Source of the DNA: CAIKZZ01 sp035524595
GTDB lineage: Bacteria > Pseudomonadota > Gammaproteobacteria > Steroidobacterales > Steroidobacteraceae
Direction of reading: 5' to 3'
NCBI GenBank assembly: GCA_035524595.1
Contig: DATKOP010000053.1
Coordinates: 1-64,000 of the forward strand
DNA length: 64,000 nt
The first letter of the stretch is position 1. The number at the start of each line of letters is the position of its first letter. Positions 35,492 through 43,752 of this stretch are shown here, one piece after another. The translations under genes and the position numbers were made by a program. The notes under the pieces are model-generated. The model searched no databases. It was not told the DNA's origin and saw nothing but the letters and a program-made list of their open reading frames with translations.

Positions 35492-36817
35492 ATGCGCATC
35501 GCCTTCATCTCCGCGAACCGCGAGCAGCTGCCCGACCCGGTCGTGCCGCTCGGCGTGCTGTACATGATGAGCGTCGCGGGCGAGGCGCACGACAAGACGC
35601 TGATCGACCTGTGCTTCGAGGATGAGCCGCTGGCCGCGCTCGCGGCCCGGCTCGACGAGTTCCGGCCCGAGCTCGTCGCCATCAGCATGCGCAACGTGCA
35701 GAACGCCGACTACACCGACACCACCGGCATCCTCGCCTACTACGACGACATCCTGCGCGTCGTGCGCGCCCACACCGCCGCGCCGGTGGTCATGGGCGGC
35801 GGCGGCTTCAGCGTCATCCCGCACGAGCTGATGGCGCGCTTCGGCCTCGACTACGGCATCACCGGCGAGGGCGAGCGCGCCTTCGCCGAGCTCGTCGCGC
35901 GCCTCGCCGCCGGCTCGCGCGACACCGGCGGCATCCACAACCTGCTCGGCGGCAGCGGCACCGTGGTCGCCGCCGGGCTGAACCGCCGCGATTTCCTCGA
36001 CATCACCCAGAATGTGCTGCCGGACCGGCGCTGGGTCGATCCGCGCTACTACCAGCACTCCGGCATCACCTCGGTGCAGACCAAGCGCGGTTGCGCGATG
36101 CAGTGCGACTACTGCACCTATCCGCTGATCGAGGGCCGGGCGATACGCCAGCGGGTCGGCGACGTGGTCGCGGCGGAATGGGAGGCCGCGATCGGCGCCC
36201 ACCCGGCCATCGACCACGTGTTCATCGTCGACTCCGTGTTCAACCTGCCGCCGCACCACGCGCGCGAGGTCTGCGAGGCGCTGATCGCGCGCAACCTGAA
36301 GACGCCATGGACCTGCTACCTCAATCCGGTGCGCTTCGACCAGGCGCTCGCCGACGTGATGGCGCGCGCCGGCTGCGCCGGCGTCGAGATCGGCTCGGAC
36401 TCGGGCACCGACGAGGGCCTGTTGCGCCTGCGCAAGGGCTTCACGACCGAGAAGATCCGCCAGACCGCGCGCATCTGCCGCGCCGCGGGCATCAAGGACT
36501 GCCACACCTTCATCCTCGGCACGCGCGGCGAGACGCTCGCGGACGTCGAGCGCTCGCTGAGCTTCATCGAGGAGATCGACCCGTACGGCGCGATCCTGAT
36601 GGCGTACAAGGACGACCGCGAGGCCGTCGATCCGGAGCTCGCGAGCCGCGCCGGCGAGTTCCGCTCGCGCGTGCTCGAGGCGATCGAGCGGCGCGCGGCG
36701 CCGCGCAGCCGCTGGGTCGTGCCGTCGCTGGGGCTGCGCTTCAACGGCCGCCTGTTCGGCGCGCTGCGGCGCGCGGGGCTGCGCGGCCCGCTATGGCAGC
36801 ACGCGCCGGCGCAGTAG
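35492..36817 (+). CDS. B12-binding radical SAM enzyme
   Basis: A 441-residue protein. An N-terminal Rossmann-like cobalamin-binding domain (about 1-140: PLGVLYMMSVAGEA, FRPELVAISMRN, APVVMGGGGFSVIP) precedes a radical SAM barrel with the cluster motif CAMQCDYC (C-x3-C-x2-C) near residue 203. GVEIGSDSGTDEGLLRLRKG follows as the usual SAM-contact region. Such enzymes methylate or rearrange unreactive carbons; the substrate is unknown. It follows the chorismatase by five bases and is thus probably translated from the same mRNA, so modification of a hydroxybenzoate-derived product is an attractive guess. No DxHxxG motif is visible, as is common in this class. Confidence 0.85.
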   Translation: MRIAFISANREQLPDPVVPLGVLYMMSVAGEAHDKTLIDLCFEDEPLAALAARLDEFRPELVAISMRNVQNADYTDTTGILAYYDDILRVVRAHTAAPVVMGGGGFSVIPHELMARFGLDYGITGEGERAFAELVARLAAGSRDTGGIHNLLGGSGTVVAAGLNRRDFLDITQNVLPDRRWVDPRYYQHSGITSVQTKRGCAMQCDYCTYPLIEGRAIRQRVGDVVAAEWEAAIGAHPAIDHVFIVDSVFNLPPHHAREVCEALIARNLKTPWTCYLNPVRFDQALADVMARAGCAGVEIGSDSGTDEGLLRLRKGFTTEKIRQTARICRAAGIKDCHTFILGTRGETLADVERSLSFIEEIDPYGAILMAYKDDREAVDPELASRAGEFRSRVLEAIERRAAPRSRWVVPSLGLRFNGRLFGALRRAGLRGPLWQHAPAQ

Positions 36818-36909
36818 GGCCGCCCGCGCCGGCGTTGCGGATTCCGCGCGGGCCGGGGCGGGCACCGGCGTGGTCTGATGGCGCTCGAGCAACGCGCGCC
36901 CGACCCCGC

Positions 36910-37299
36910 ATGAACGCCCCCGCCACCCCGACCCTGTACGCCGCGCTCGGCGGCGACGCCGCGGTGCGGGCGCTCGTGGACCGCTTCTACGACCTCATGG
37001 ACGCGGATCCGGCGCTGGCGGCGCTCAGGTCGCTGCACGCGGCCGATCTCGCGCCGATGCGCAGCAAGCTCGCCGACTGGATGAGCGCCTGGCTGGGCGG
37101 GCCGCAGCACTACTTCCAGCGGCCCGACACGCTGTGCTTTCGCGCCGCGCACAGCGGCTTCGCGATCGACGCGACGCTCAGGGACCAGTGGCTCGACTGC
37201 ATGTACCGCGCGCTCGCCGACACCGGCACCGACCGCGCGCTCGAGGCGCGGCTGCGGCCGGCGCTCGCCGAGCTCGCGGACTTCCTGCGCAACCGCTGA
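36910..37299 (+). CDS. Group II truncated haemoglobin
   Basis: A 129-residue protein matching the 2-on-2 globin fold: LYAALGGDAAVRALVDRFYDLM with the B10 Tyr, then GGPQHYFQRPDTLCFRAAH in which the last His is the proximal haem ligand, and LRDQWLDCMYRALADTG with the conserved G8 Trp. Group II globins bind O2, NO or sulphide and often protect against nitrosative stress. Separate from the radical SAM gene by 92 bases. Translational signals upstream of the ATG are weak. Confidence 0.88.
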   Translation: MNAPATPTLYAALGGDAAVRALVDRFYDLMDADPALAALRSLHAADLAPMRSKLADWMSAWLGGPQHYFQRPDTLCFRAAHSGFAIDATLRDQWLDCMYRALADTGTDRALEARLRPALAELADFLRNR

Positions 37300-37311
37300 G
37301 CGCGGCGTCGC

Positions 37312-38031
37312 TCAGGGCGGCGCGGGCCACGCCGCCGCGAGCAGCGCCAGCGCGCCGAGCAGGCTGTCGAAGCGGTCGAGGAAGCCGCCCTGGCCGGGCA
37401 GCAGCGGCGAGTAGTCCTTGAGCCCCGCCCGCCGCTTGACCCAGGACGCCGCGAGATCGCCGCCGAGCCCCGCCGCCGCGAGCGCCGCACCCCAGCCGGC
37501 GGCGGCCCAGGCCGGCAGCGCGACGACGCCGTGCAGCAGGCCGCTGCCGGTGACCGCCGCGGCGAGGCCGCCGAGCGCGCCTTCGAGGGTCTTGGCGGGA
37601 CTCAGCCGCGGTGCCAGCGGCCGCCGCCCCCACAGCTGGCCGACCACCTGCGCGAAGCCGTCCGCGCAGGCGATCACGACGAAGCACCAGACGAGCACCG
37701 CGGCGCCGTTGCGCAGCGTGCCGGCGACGGCGCCGGCCGCGAGCAGCGCGGCCAGCGCCGCGGCCGGCCACGGCCGCGGCGCCGCGATCCGCCCGAAGGC
37801 GCGCGCGAACTCCGCGCCGCAGACCAGCACGATGCCGAGGTAGAGCAGCCGGATCGCGGCCGTGCCGAGGGCCGCGGCGCCGAGCACCGCGTGCACGATC
37901 GCGCAGAACACGGCGAACTTGAGCCAGCGCCCGCGCCTCTGCTCGCGCGTCGCGCGGCGGCTGGCGAGCGCCATGCCGAGCGCCCCGAGCGCGAAGCCCG
38001 GCACCGACACCGACAGGAGCGCACCGATCAC
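37312..38031 (-). CDS. CDP-diglyceride synthase-family phosphatidate cytidylyltransferase
   Basis: A 239-residue polytopic membrane protein. The C-terminal half carries the family signature: LSPAKTLEGALGGLAA, then GDLAASWVKRRAGLKDYSPLLPGQGGFLDRFDSLL. It makes CDP-diacylglycerol from phosphatidate and CTP. It starts with GTG overlapping the lipid-kinase stop as GTGA. Together with the two upstream genes it forms a phospholipid module separate from any cdsA of the lpx/bam cluster, which is not in the window, so it is likely an extra copy. Confidence 0.87.
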   Translation of the reverse strand: MIGALLSVSVPGFALGALGMALASRRATREQRRGRWLKFAVFCAIVHAVLGAAALGTAAIRLLYLGIVLVCGAEFARAFGRIAAPRPWPAAALAALLAAGAVAGTLRNGAAVLVWCFVVIACADGFAQVVGQLWGRRPLAPRLSPAKTLEGALGGLAAAVTGSGLLHGVVALPAWAAAGWGAALAAAGLGGDLAASWVKRRAGLKDYSPLLPGQGGFLDRFDSLLGALALLAAAWPAPP

Positions 38032-38906
38032 CGCGGCGTCACGAGGCAGCGCACGCCGGCCCGCTGGCAGCGCGCGTGCAGCCGCACGACGCCCTGCTCG
38101 AGCTCGCCGTCGACCATCAGCCGCCCCGGCGCCTCGCAGGCGACGGTCACCGACGGCGCTGCCCAGAGCGCCGGCGGGCCGAAGCGGGCGCTGCCGGCGA
38201 GCACCGCGAGGTTGTGCAGCTGCTGGCGGGGCCAGCCGAAATCCGCCTCGAGCACGTCGAGCGAGCCGTCGTCGAGGCGCGCGTCGCGGAAGGCGCGGAA
38301 GTTGGCGAGGTGCGCGGTGTTGTTGATCACCACGTTGGTCAGCGCGCGGCAGCCGGCCGAGGCGTCGATGCCGACGCGCAGCCGCCGGCGCCGCGGGCGC
38401 ACCGCCAGCGCGGCGGTCGCGTACGCGTAGCGGCCGAGCCAGCCGAGCCGCCGCCGGCCGAAAGCCACGACGTCGGCGACGTAGCCGACCGCGAGCGTGC
38501 TCGCGCACCACCGTTCCTCGACCCGCCCGTCGGCGAACTCGATGCGCGCGTGGATCAGGTCGATGGCCGATGCCCGGCCCGCGACGAGCGCGGCCAGCGC
38601 GGCCGGCAGGTCCGCGATGCCGCAGTCGCGCGCCAGGCAGTTGCCGTGGCCGGCGGGCAGCAGCGCCAGGAGCTGGCGGCGACGGTCCATGCCGTTCAGC
38701 ACCTCGGCGATGGTGCCGTCGCCGCCGACCGCCACCAGGCCGTCGTAGCCCGCGGCCTCGCGCGCCAGGCGCACGCCGTCGCCGGGGCCCGCGGTCTCGG
38801 CGAGCTCGACGCCGGTGTGCGCGAGCGCCGCGAGCCGCAGCGCGAGCCGGCGCCCGACCCCGCGCCTGCCGGCGGCGGGGTTGACGATCGCGAGCCAGCG
38901 ACTCAC
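38028..38906 (-). CDS. Diacylglycerol/lipid kinase family protein
   Basis: A 292-residue protein of the DAGK catalytic family: WLAIVNPAAGRRGVGRRLA at the N-terminus, the nucleotide loop AVGGDGTIAEVLNGM, and LLPAGHGNCLARDCGI in place of the usual GTGNDFAR motif. The C-terminal beta domain (VTVACEAPGRLMVDGELEQG) has the acidic residue of the family. It would phosphorylate a lipid such as diacylglycerol, giving phosphatidate for the next enzyme. Starts with GTG overlapping the upstream stop as GTGA and ends overlapping the cytidylyltransferase start in the same way. Confidence 0.85.
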   Translation of the reverse strand: MSRWLAIVNPAAGRRGVGRRLALRLAALAHTGVELAETAGPGDGVRLAREAAGYDGLVAVGGDGTIAEVLNGMDRRRQLLALLPAGHGNCLARDCGIADLPAALAALVAGRASAIDLIHARIEFADGRVEERWCASTLAVGYVADVVAFGRRRLGWLGRYAYATAALAVRPRRRRLRVGIDASAGCRALTNVVINNTAHLANFRAFRDARLDDGSLDVLEADFGWPRQQLHNLAVLAGSARFGPPALWAAPSVTVACEAPGRLMVDGELEQGVVRLHARCQRAGVRCLVTPR

Positions 38907-39493
38907 GGCGGCGGCGTCCGCCGGTCGCGGAGCACCCAGTACAGGCCGCGCACGTCCGTGCGCCACGCCGGCAGCAGCCACATCAGCGCCAGCTCCTCGA
39001 GGTTGGCGCCGACGCTCACGATCACGGCCGCGTACAGCAGCAGCGGCGGCAGGCCCCAGACGAACAGCACGCCGACCATGATGCCGAGCAGGTAGCCGGC
39101 CACCTTCGAGGCGTAGGTGTGGAAGCTCGACAGCCTGCCGTAGCGCACGAGCGCGACCGCCATCTCCGTGACCCAGCTGCCCGCCAGCAAGAGGCCTGCG
39201 AGCGCGTGCTCGCGCAGCACGTCCGGGTGCAGCGCCCAGACGCCGAACACCGCGACCAGGAACAGCAGCGCATCGGCGAGCGAGTCGAGCATCGCGCCGA
39301 GGCGCGAGGTGAGCCCGAAGCGGCGGGCGATGTAGCCGTCGGCGACGTCGGTGAGCAGCGCGGGCACGAGCAGCCAGGTGAAGCGCTGTTCGGCGCCGGA
39401 GGCCGCGAAGTAGCCGAGCAGCGGCACGGAGCCGAGGCGCGCGACGCTGAGCGCGTTCGGCAGGTGCCGCCACGCCGTGATAACGGCTGCCAT
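38903..39493 (-). CDS. CDP-alcohol phosphatidyltransferase
   Basis: A 196-residue membrane protein with the complete signature DVADGYIARRFGLTSRLGAM followed by LDSLAD, fitting D-x2-D-G-x2-A-R-x8-G-x3-D-x3-D. Several transmembrane helices follow. It joins a CDP-activated lipid to an alcohol acceptor (glycerol phosphate, inositol phosphate or similar); the acceptor cannot be told. First gene of the three-gene phospholipid operon; its stop overlaps the lipid-kinase GTG by four bases. Confidence 0.87.
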   Translation of the reverse strand: MAAVITAWRHLPNALSVARLGSVPLLGYFAASGAEQRFTWLLVPALLTDVADGYIARRFGLTSRLGAMLDSLADALLFLVAVFGVWALHPDVLREHALAGLLLAGSWVTEMAVALVRYGRLSSFHTYASKVAGYLLGIMVGVLFVWGLPPLLLYAAVIVSVGANLEELALMWLLPAWRTDVRGLYWVLRDRRTPPP

Positions 39494-39633
39494 CGTCGCT
39501 CCCCGCCCGGTGGGCTGCTGACGCGAATGCTATGCCATTTCGCGGCGCTCCGAGGCCGGCGTTCTTGCGTAGACTGGCGTCGCCGCGCCGGCGAGCGCGC
39601 TGCGGCGACGCACAAGGCACAGGGGGATCCCGC

Positions 39634-40920
39634 ATGGTGACGCGACGCGAACTTCTGACGACCGGCGGCCTCGCGGTCGCCGCGCTGGCACTCGGCTACG
39701 CCGCCCCCGGCCGCGCGGCGCCCGCGCCGCTGCCACCGGCGATCGCGGCGCTGCGCTCGCGGCGTGGCGAGGCCCGCCCGATCAGCCGCGAGGAGCGCGG
39801 CGCGCGCCGCGAGCAGGCGCGACGGCTGATGTCCGCGCACGGGCTCGACGCGATCGTGCTCGCCGAGGGCACCTCGCTCGTCTACTTCGCCGGCGTGCAC
39901 TGGTGGGGCAGCGAGCGGCTGTTCGCGGCGGTGCTGCCGGCGCGCGGCGAGCCCTTCTACGTCTGCCCGGCCTTCGAGGAGGGCCGCGCCCGCGAGCAGC
40001 TCGCCGCGGGCGCCGACCCCGACTCCGCCGACGTGCGCACCTGGCAGGAGGACGAGAGCCCGTACGAGCGCCTCGCGCAGGGACTGCGCGACCGCGGCAT
40101 CGCGGCCGGCCGCCTCGGGCTCGAGGAGAACGTGCGCTTCGTGTTCGCGGACGGCATCGCCGCCGCGGCGCCGCAGCTCAAGCTCGCGAGCGCGACCGCG
40201 GTGACCGCCGGCTGCCGCATGATCAAGAGCGATCACGAGATCGCGCTGATGCGGCTCGCCGCCGAGGTCACCCTCGCGGCCTACGAGGCGGCCTACCGCT
40301 CGATCCGCCCGGGCATGACCCAGCACCAGGTGGGCGAGCTGTCGCGGCTCGCGCACCGGCAGCTCGGCTTCGAGGGCGCCGCCGACCTCGTGCTGGTCGG
40401 CGAGGCCTCGGCCTTTCCGCACGGCTCGGTGGCGCCGCAGCCGATCCGCGAGGGGGCGATCGTGCTGTTCGACGGCGGCTGCGACGTCGAGGGCTACAAG
40501 TCCGACATCTCGCGGACCTTCGTGCTCGGCAAGCCCACGCCGAAGATGAACGAGGTGTTCGCGACCGTGCTGCGGGCCCAGTCGGCGGCGCTCGCCGCGG
40601 CCCGGCCCGGCGTCGAATGCGGCGCGGTCGACGCGGCCGCGCGCGCCGTCGTCACCGCGGCCGGCTACGGCCCGGACTACCGCCGCTTCACGCACCGCGT
40701 CGGCCACGGCATCGGCATGGACGGCCACGAATGGCCGTACCTGGTGCGCGGCAACGCGACGCGGCTGGCGGCGGGCATGACCACCAGCAACGAGCCGGGC
40801 ATCTACCTGCGCGGCGAGTTCGGCGTGCGGCTCGAGGACGACATGCACGTCACCGAGGCCGGCGCCGAGCTGTTCACGCCGCAGAGCCGCTCGCTGGAGC
40901 AGCCCTTCGCCCGCGCCTGA
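39634..40920 (+). CDS. Exported M24 Xaa-Pro peptidase
   Basis: A 428-residue protein. The N-terminus TRRELLTTGGLAVAALALG is a good twin-arginine signal. A creatinase-like N-terminal domain (about 50-190) is followed by the pita-bread domain with metal ligands: FDGGCDVEGYKSDISRTF (two Asp), HRVGHGIGMDGHEWPYL (His), TSNEPGIYL (Glu) and GVRLEDDMHVT (Glu). It would cleave X-Pro bonds in the periplasm with two divalent metals. ATG preceded by AGGGGGA. A possible -10 TAGACT sits at 39570-39575. Confidence 0.9.
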   Translation: MVTRRELLTTGGLAVAALALGYAAPGRAAPAPLPPAIAALRSRRGEARPISREERGARREQARRLMSAHGLDAIVLAEGTSLVYFAGVHWWGSERLFAAVLPARGEPFYVCPAFEEGRAREQLAAGADPDSADVRTWQEDESPYERLAQGLRDRGIAAGRLGLEENVRFVFADGIAAAAPQLKLASATAVTAGCRMIKSDHEIALMRLAAEVTLAAYEAAYRSIRPGMTQHQVGELSRLAHRQLGFEGAADLVLVGEASAFPHGSVAPQPIREGAIVLFDGGCDVEGYKSDISRTFVLGKPTPKMNEVFATVLRAQSAALAAARPGVECGAVDAAARAVVTAAGYGPDYRRFTHRVGHGIGMDGHEWPYLVRGNATRLAAGMTTSNEPGIYLRGEFGVRLEDDMHVTEAGAELFTPQSRSLEQPFARA

Positions 40921-40935
40921 GGCGCGAGCGCCTCA
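40918..40935. terminator. Hairpin made from two convergent stop codons
   Basis: TGAGGCGC (40918-40925) and GCGCCTCA (40928-40935) pair perfectly across GA. The first three bases are the stop codon of the M24 gene, the last three the reverse complement of the PPK2 stop. No T-run follows on either strand. Confidence 0.3.
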
Positions 40936-41841
40936 GCCGCCGCCGAACAGCCGGCGCCGCGCGGCGCCGAGCTGGCGCAGCTGCGCGCGGGTCAGCCGCG
41001 GATATCGGAGGCCGAGCGCGCCGATCGTGCTGCTCAGGATCGCCGCCACCAGCGCCCGCGCGACGTACTTGTGGTCCGCCGGGATGACGTACCACGGCGC
41101 CCAGGCGGTGCTGGTCGCGCGCAGCAGGTCCTGGTACGCGCCCATGTACTCGCGCCAGTAGGCGCGCTCCTCGAGGTCGGCCAGCGAGAACTTCCAGTGC
41201 TTCTCGGGCTCGGCGATCCGCTGCAGCAGGCGCCGCTTCTGCTCCGCCTTGGAGACGTTGAGGAAGAACTTGACGATCACCGTGCCGTTGCGCGCCAGGT
41301 GCCGCTCGAAGCGGTTGATGTCGTCGTAGCGCCCGGCCCACAGCGCGCCGCGGCGGCCCGGCGCCGGCAGGCGCTCGGCCGCGAGCAGCTGCGGGTGCAC
41401 CTTCGCGATCAGCACGTCCTCGTAGTAGGAGCGGTTGAAGATGCCGATCCGGCCGCGCTCCGGCACCGCGAGCCAGTAGCGCCACAGGAAGTTGTGCTTG
41501 AGCTCCACGGGCGACGGCCGCTTGAAGGCGTGCACCTCGCAGCCCTGCGGGTTGACGCCCGACATCACGTGCTTGACGATGCCGTCCTTGCCGGCGGCGT
41601 CCATGGCCTGCAGCACGACCAGCACCGCGTGCGTGTCGCTGGCCCAGAGGAGCTCCTGGGCCCTGGCGAGCTCGGCGCGATTGGCCTCGAGAAAGGCGGC
41701 GGCGCGTTCCTTGACGCGGTCCGGCCCTACCGAGGCGAACTCGGGGCCGCCGTTGTCGGCGGGGTCGAGGTCGCGCAGCCGGATGCGGCTGCCCGGTGCC
41801 ACCTGGTAGCGCTCGATCAGCCGCCGGTATTGCTTCGCCAT
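40933..41841 (-). CDS. ppk2: Polyphosphate kinase 2 family protein
   Basis: A 302-residue protein. It shows the Walker A-like loop LQAMDAAGKDGIVKHVMSG, the lid and Walker B region IGIFNRSYYEDVLIAKVHP, and EKHWKFSLADLEERAYWREYM. Length matches single-domain PPK2 enzymes, which use polyphosphate to phosphorylate nucleoside mono- or diphosphates. The class (I, II or III) cannot be fixed by eye. ATG with GGAGGG upstream. Tail-to-tail with the M24 peptidase. Confidence 0.9.
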   Translation of the reverse strand: MAKQYRRLIERYQVAPGSRIRLRDLDPADNGGPEFASVGPDRVKERAAAFLEANRAELARAQELLWASDTHAVLVVLQAMDAAGKDGIVKHVMSGVNPQGCEVHAFKRPSPVELKHNFLWRYWLAVPERGRIGIFNRSYYEDVLIAKVHPQLLAAERLPAPGRRGALWAGRYDDINRFERHLARNGTVIVKFFLNVSKAEQKRRLLQRIAEPEKHWKFSLADLEERAYWREYMGAYQDLLRATSTAWAPWYVIPADHKYVARALVAAILSSTIGALGLRYPRLTRAQLRQLGAARRRLFGGG

Positions 41842-42001
41842 GCAGGAACCCTCCGCGTCGGTCCGGCCGCCGCCGCGCCGCGGGCGCGGCCGGCCCCCAA
41901 TGCCGATCAATAGCGCGGATCGCGCGCCGGCGAAAGCGCTGGCGGCTCCACAGCCGCCGCGCGACACTGGCGCCCCGCCCCGCCCCGCCGGCCGCCGCCC
42001 G

Positions 42002-42706
42002 ATGACCGACGACCCGACCGCCGCCCCGGATGCGCCGCGCCGCGCCATCCGCTCCTTCGTCAGGCGCGGCGGGCGCGTCACGGGCGCGCAAGAGCGCGCG
42101 CTCGCCGAGCTCTGGCCGCGCTACGGTGTCGCCGCCGGCAGCGAAGTCCTCGATCTCGATGCGCTCTACGGCCGGCGCGCGCCGCGCACGCTCGAGATCG
42201 GCTTCGGCGACGGCGAGACGCTGGTCGCGCTCGCCGCGGCGCACCCGGAGCGCGACTACCTCGGCCTCGAGGTGCACGCCCCCGGCGTCGGCCACTGTCT
42301 GCTGCGCGCCGCCGCCGCCGGGCTCGCGAACCTGAAGCTGGTCCGCGACGACGCCGTCGAGGTGCTCGGGCGCTGCATCGCGCCGGGCGCGCTCGACGAG
42401 GTGCTGATCTACTTTCCCGACCCGTGGCCGAAGAAGCGTCACCACAAGCGCCGCCTGGTGCAGCCGGCGTTCGTGGCGCTGCTCGCGACGCGCCTCGCGC
42501 CCGGCGGCCGGCTGCGGCTCGCGACCGACTGGTCGCCGTACGCCGAGTGGATGCGCGAGGTGCTCGACGCGGCCGAGCCGTTTCGCAACGTTGCCGGTAC
42601 CGCGGGCTACGTGCCGCGCCCGCCCGAGCGGCCGGTGACCAAGTTCGAGCGCCGCGGCGCGCGCCTCGGCCACGCGGCGCGCGACCTCGAGTATCTGCGC
42701 CGCTGA
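42002..42706 (+). CDS. trmB: tRNA (guanine-N7)-methyltransferase
   Basis: A 234-residue protein with the TrmB landmarks: FVRRGGRVTGAQERAL, LEIGFGDGETLVALAAAHPE for SAM, and the active-site segment IYFPDPWPKKRHHKRRLVQ with the conserved Asp and basic residues. It makes m7G46 in tRNAs. Ends with one base between its stop and that of the convergent MarC gene (TGACTCA). Confidence 0.93.
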   Translation: MTDDPTAAPDAPRRAIRSFVRRGGRVTGAQERALAELWPRYGVAAGSEVLDLDALYGRRAPRTLEIGFGDGETLVALAAAHPERDYLGLEVHAPGVGHCLLRAAAAGLANLKLVRDDAVEVLGRCIAPGALDEVLIYFPDPWPKKRHHKRRLVQPAFVALLATRLAPGGRLRLATDWSPYAEWMREVLDAAEPFRNVAGTAGYVPRPPERPVTKFERRGARLGHAARDLEYLRR

Positions 42707-42707
42707 C

Positions 42708-43328
42708 TCAGGCGAGGCGGAAGGCGCCGCGCAGGCCGTCGATGACGAACTGCACGGCGAGCGCCGCGAGCACGACGCCGGCGACCCGCGACACGACGTT
42801 CGCGCCGGTGACGCCGAGCACTCGCATCACGAGCGGCGCGGCGAGCATCACCAGCAGCGACGCCGCGACCACCGCCGCGATCACCAGCACGAGCCCGCCG
42901 TACAGCAGCGGCTGCGGCCGGGCGGCGCCGAAGGTCAGCAGCACCGTCGCGATCGAGCCCGGTCCCGCGATCAGCGGGAAGGCGAGCGGAAACACCGAGA
43001 TGTCGGCGCGGCGCCGGGTCTCGGCCTTCTCCGCCGGGGTGGTCTTCTCCTCGCGCGCGAACACCATGTCGAGCGCGATCAGGAACAGCATCAGGCCGCC
43101 GCCGATGCGGAAGGCGTCGATGCTGATGCCCATGATCGCGATGAACCGGCCGCCGCCGAGCGCGAACGCGACCAGGATCGCGAACGCGATGACGCTCGAC
43201 TTCAGCGCCATGCGGCGCCGGTAGGCGGCGCTGCCGCCCTCGGTCATGGTCGCGAACAGCGGCGCCATCGACGGCGGGTCGACGACCACGAACAGCACCA
43301 CGAAGAACCGGACGAGCTCGTCGAGCAT
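42708..43328 (-). CDS. MarC-family integral membrane protein
   Basis: About 206 residues with six hydrophobic helices. Conserved segments are FFVVLFVVVDPPSMAPLF, GGGLMLFLIALDMVFA, and FPLAFPLIAGPGSIATVLLTF, all typical of MarC/UPF0056 proteins. Function in this family is unproven despite the name; transport is assumed from topology. An ATG at 43355 would add nine residues; the one at 43328 matches the family's usual N-terminus. Confidence 0.87.
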   Translation of the reverse strand: MLDELVRFFVVLFVVVDPPSMAPLFATMTEGGSAAYRRRMALKSSVIAFAILVAFALGGGRFIAIMGISIDAFRIGGGLMLFLIALDMVFAREEKTTPAEKAETRRRADISVFPLAFPLIAGPGSIATVLLTFGAARPQPLLYGGLVLVIAAVVAASLLVMLAAPLVMRVLGVTGANVVSRVAGVVLAALAVQFVIDGLRGAFRLA

Positions 43329-43374
43329 GGCCCCACCGTGTCCCGCGAAGAGCATAGCAGCCGCCCGCGCCCGA

Positions 43375-43752
43375 TCAGTCGGCGAAGGCCTCGCCGCGCA
43401 CCCCGGGCGCCAGCAGCACGTAGCCGCCGGCGACCTCGACCGGCACGCGCCGCAGCGAGGCGCCCGCGCACGGCCCCGCGACGCACAGCCCGGTCGTCAG
43501 CTCGAACAGCGCGCCGTGCGAGTGGCACAGCAGCAGCGACCGGTCGAGCGTCAGGAAGTCGTGCGGCCGCAGGTTCAGCGGGTGACCGGCGTGCGGGCAG
43601 CGGTTGACGTAGGCGTGCACCTCGGCGCCGCGCCGCACGACGAGACCGCTGAGCGGCCAGTCGCCGCGCCCGACCCGGAACGCGCGCGAGCCGGGATCCT
43701 CGAGCTCGGCGAGCGCGCACAGCACGCGCTCGACGTCGAGCTCGGCGCTCAT
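43375..43752 (-). CDS. Rieske-type [2Fe-2S] protein
   Basis: A 125-residue single-domain protein with the two cluster motifs: C-x-H in NRCPHAGHPLN and C-x2-H in LLCHSHGALFE, separated by about 20 residues. No signal peptide or membrane anchor, so it is probably a cytoplasmic ferredoxin-like Rieske protein. Its ATG overlaps the AmpG stop by four bases (ATGA), suggesting coupled translation. Partner unknown. Confidence 0.88.
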   Translation of the reverse strand: MSAELDVERVLCALAELEDPGSRAFRVGRGDWPLSGLVVRRGAEVHAYVNRCPHAGHPLNLRPHDFLTLDRSLLLCHSHGALFELTTGLCVAGPCAGASLRRVPVEVAGGYVLLAPGVRGEAFAD

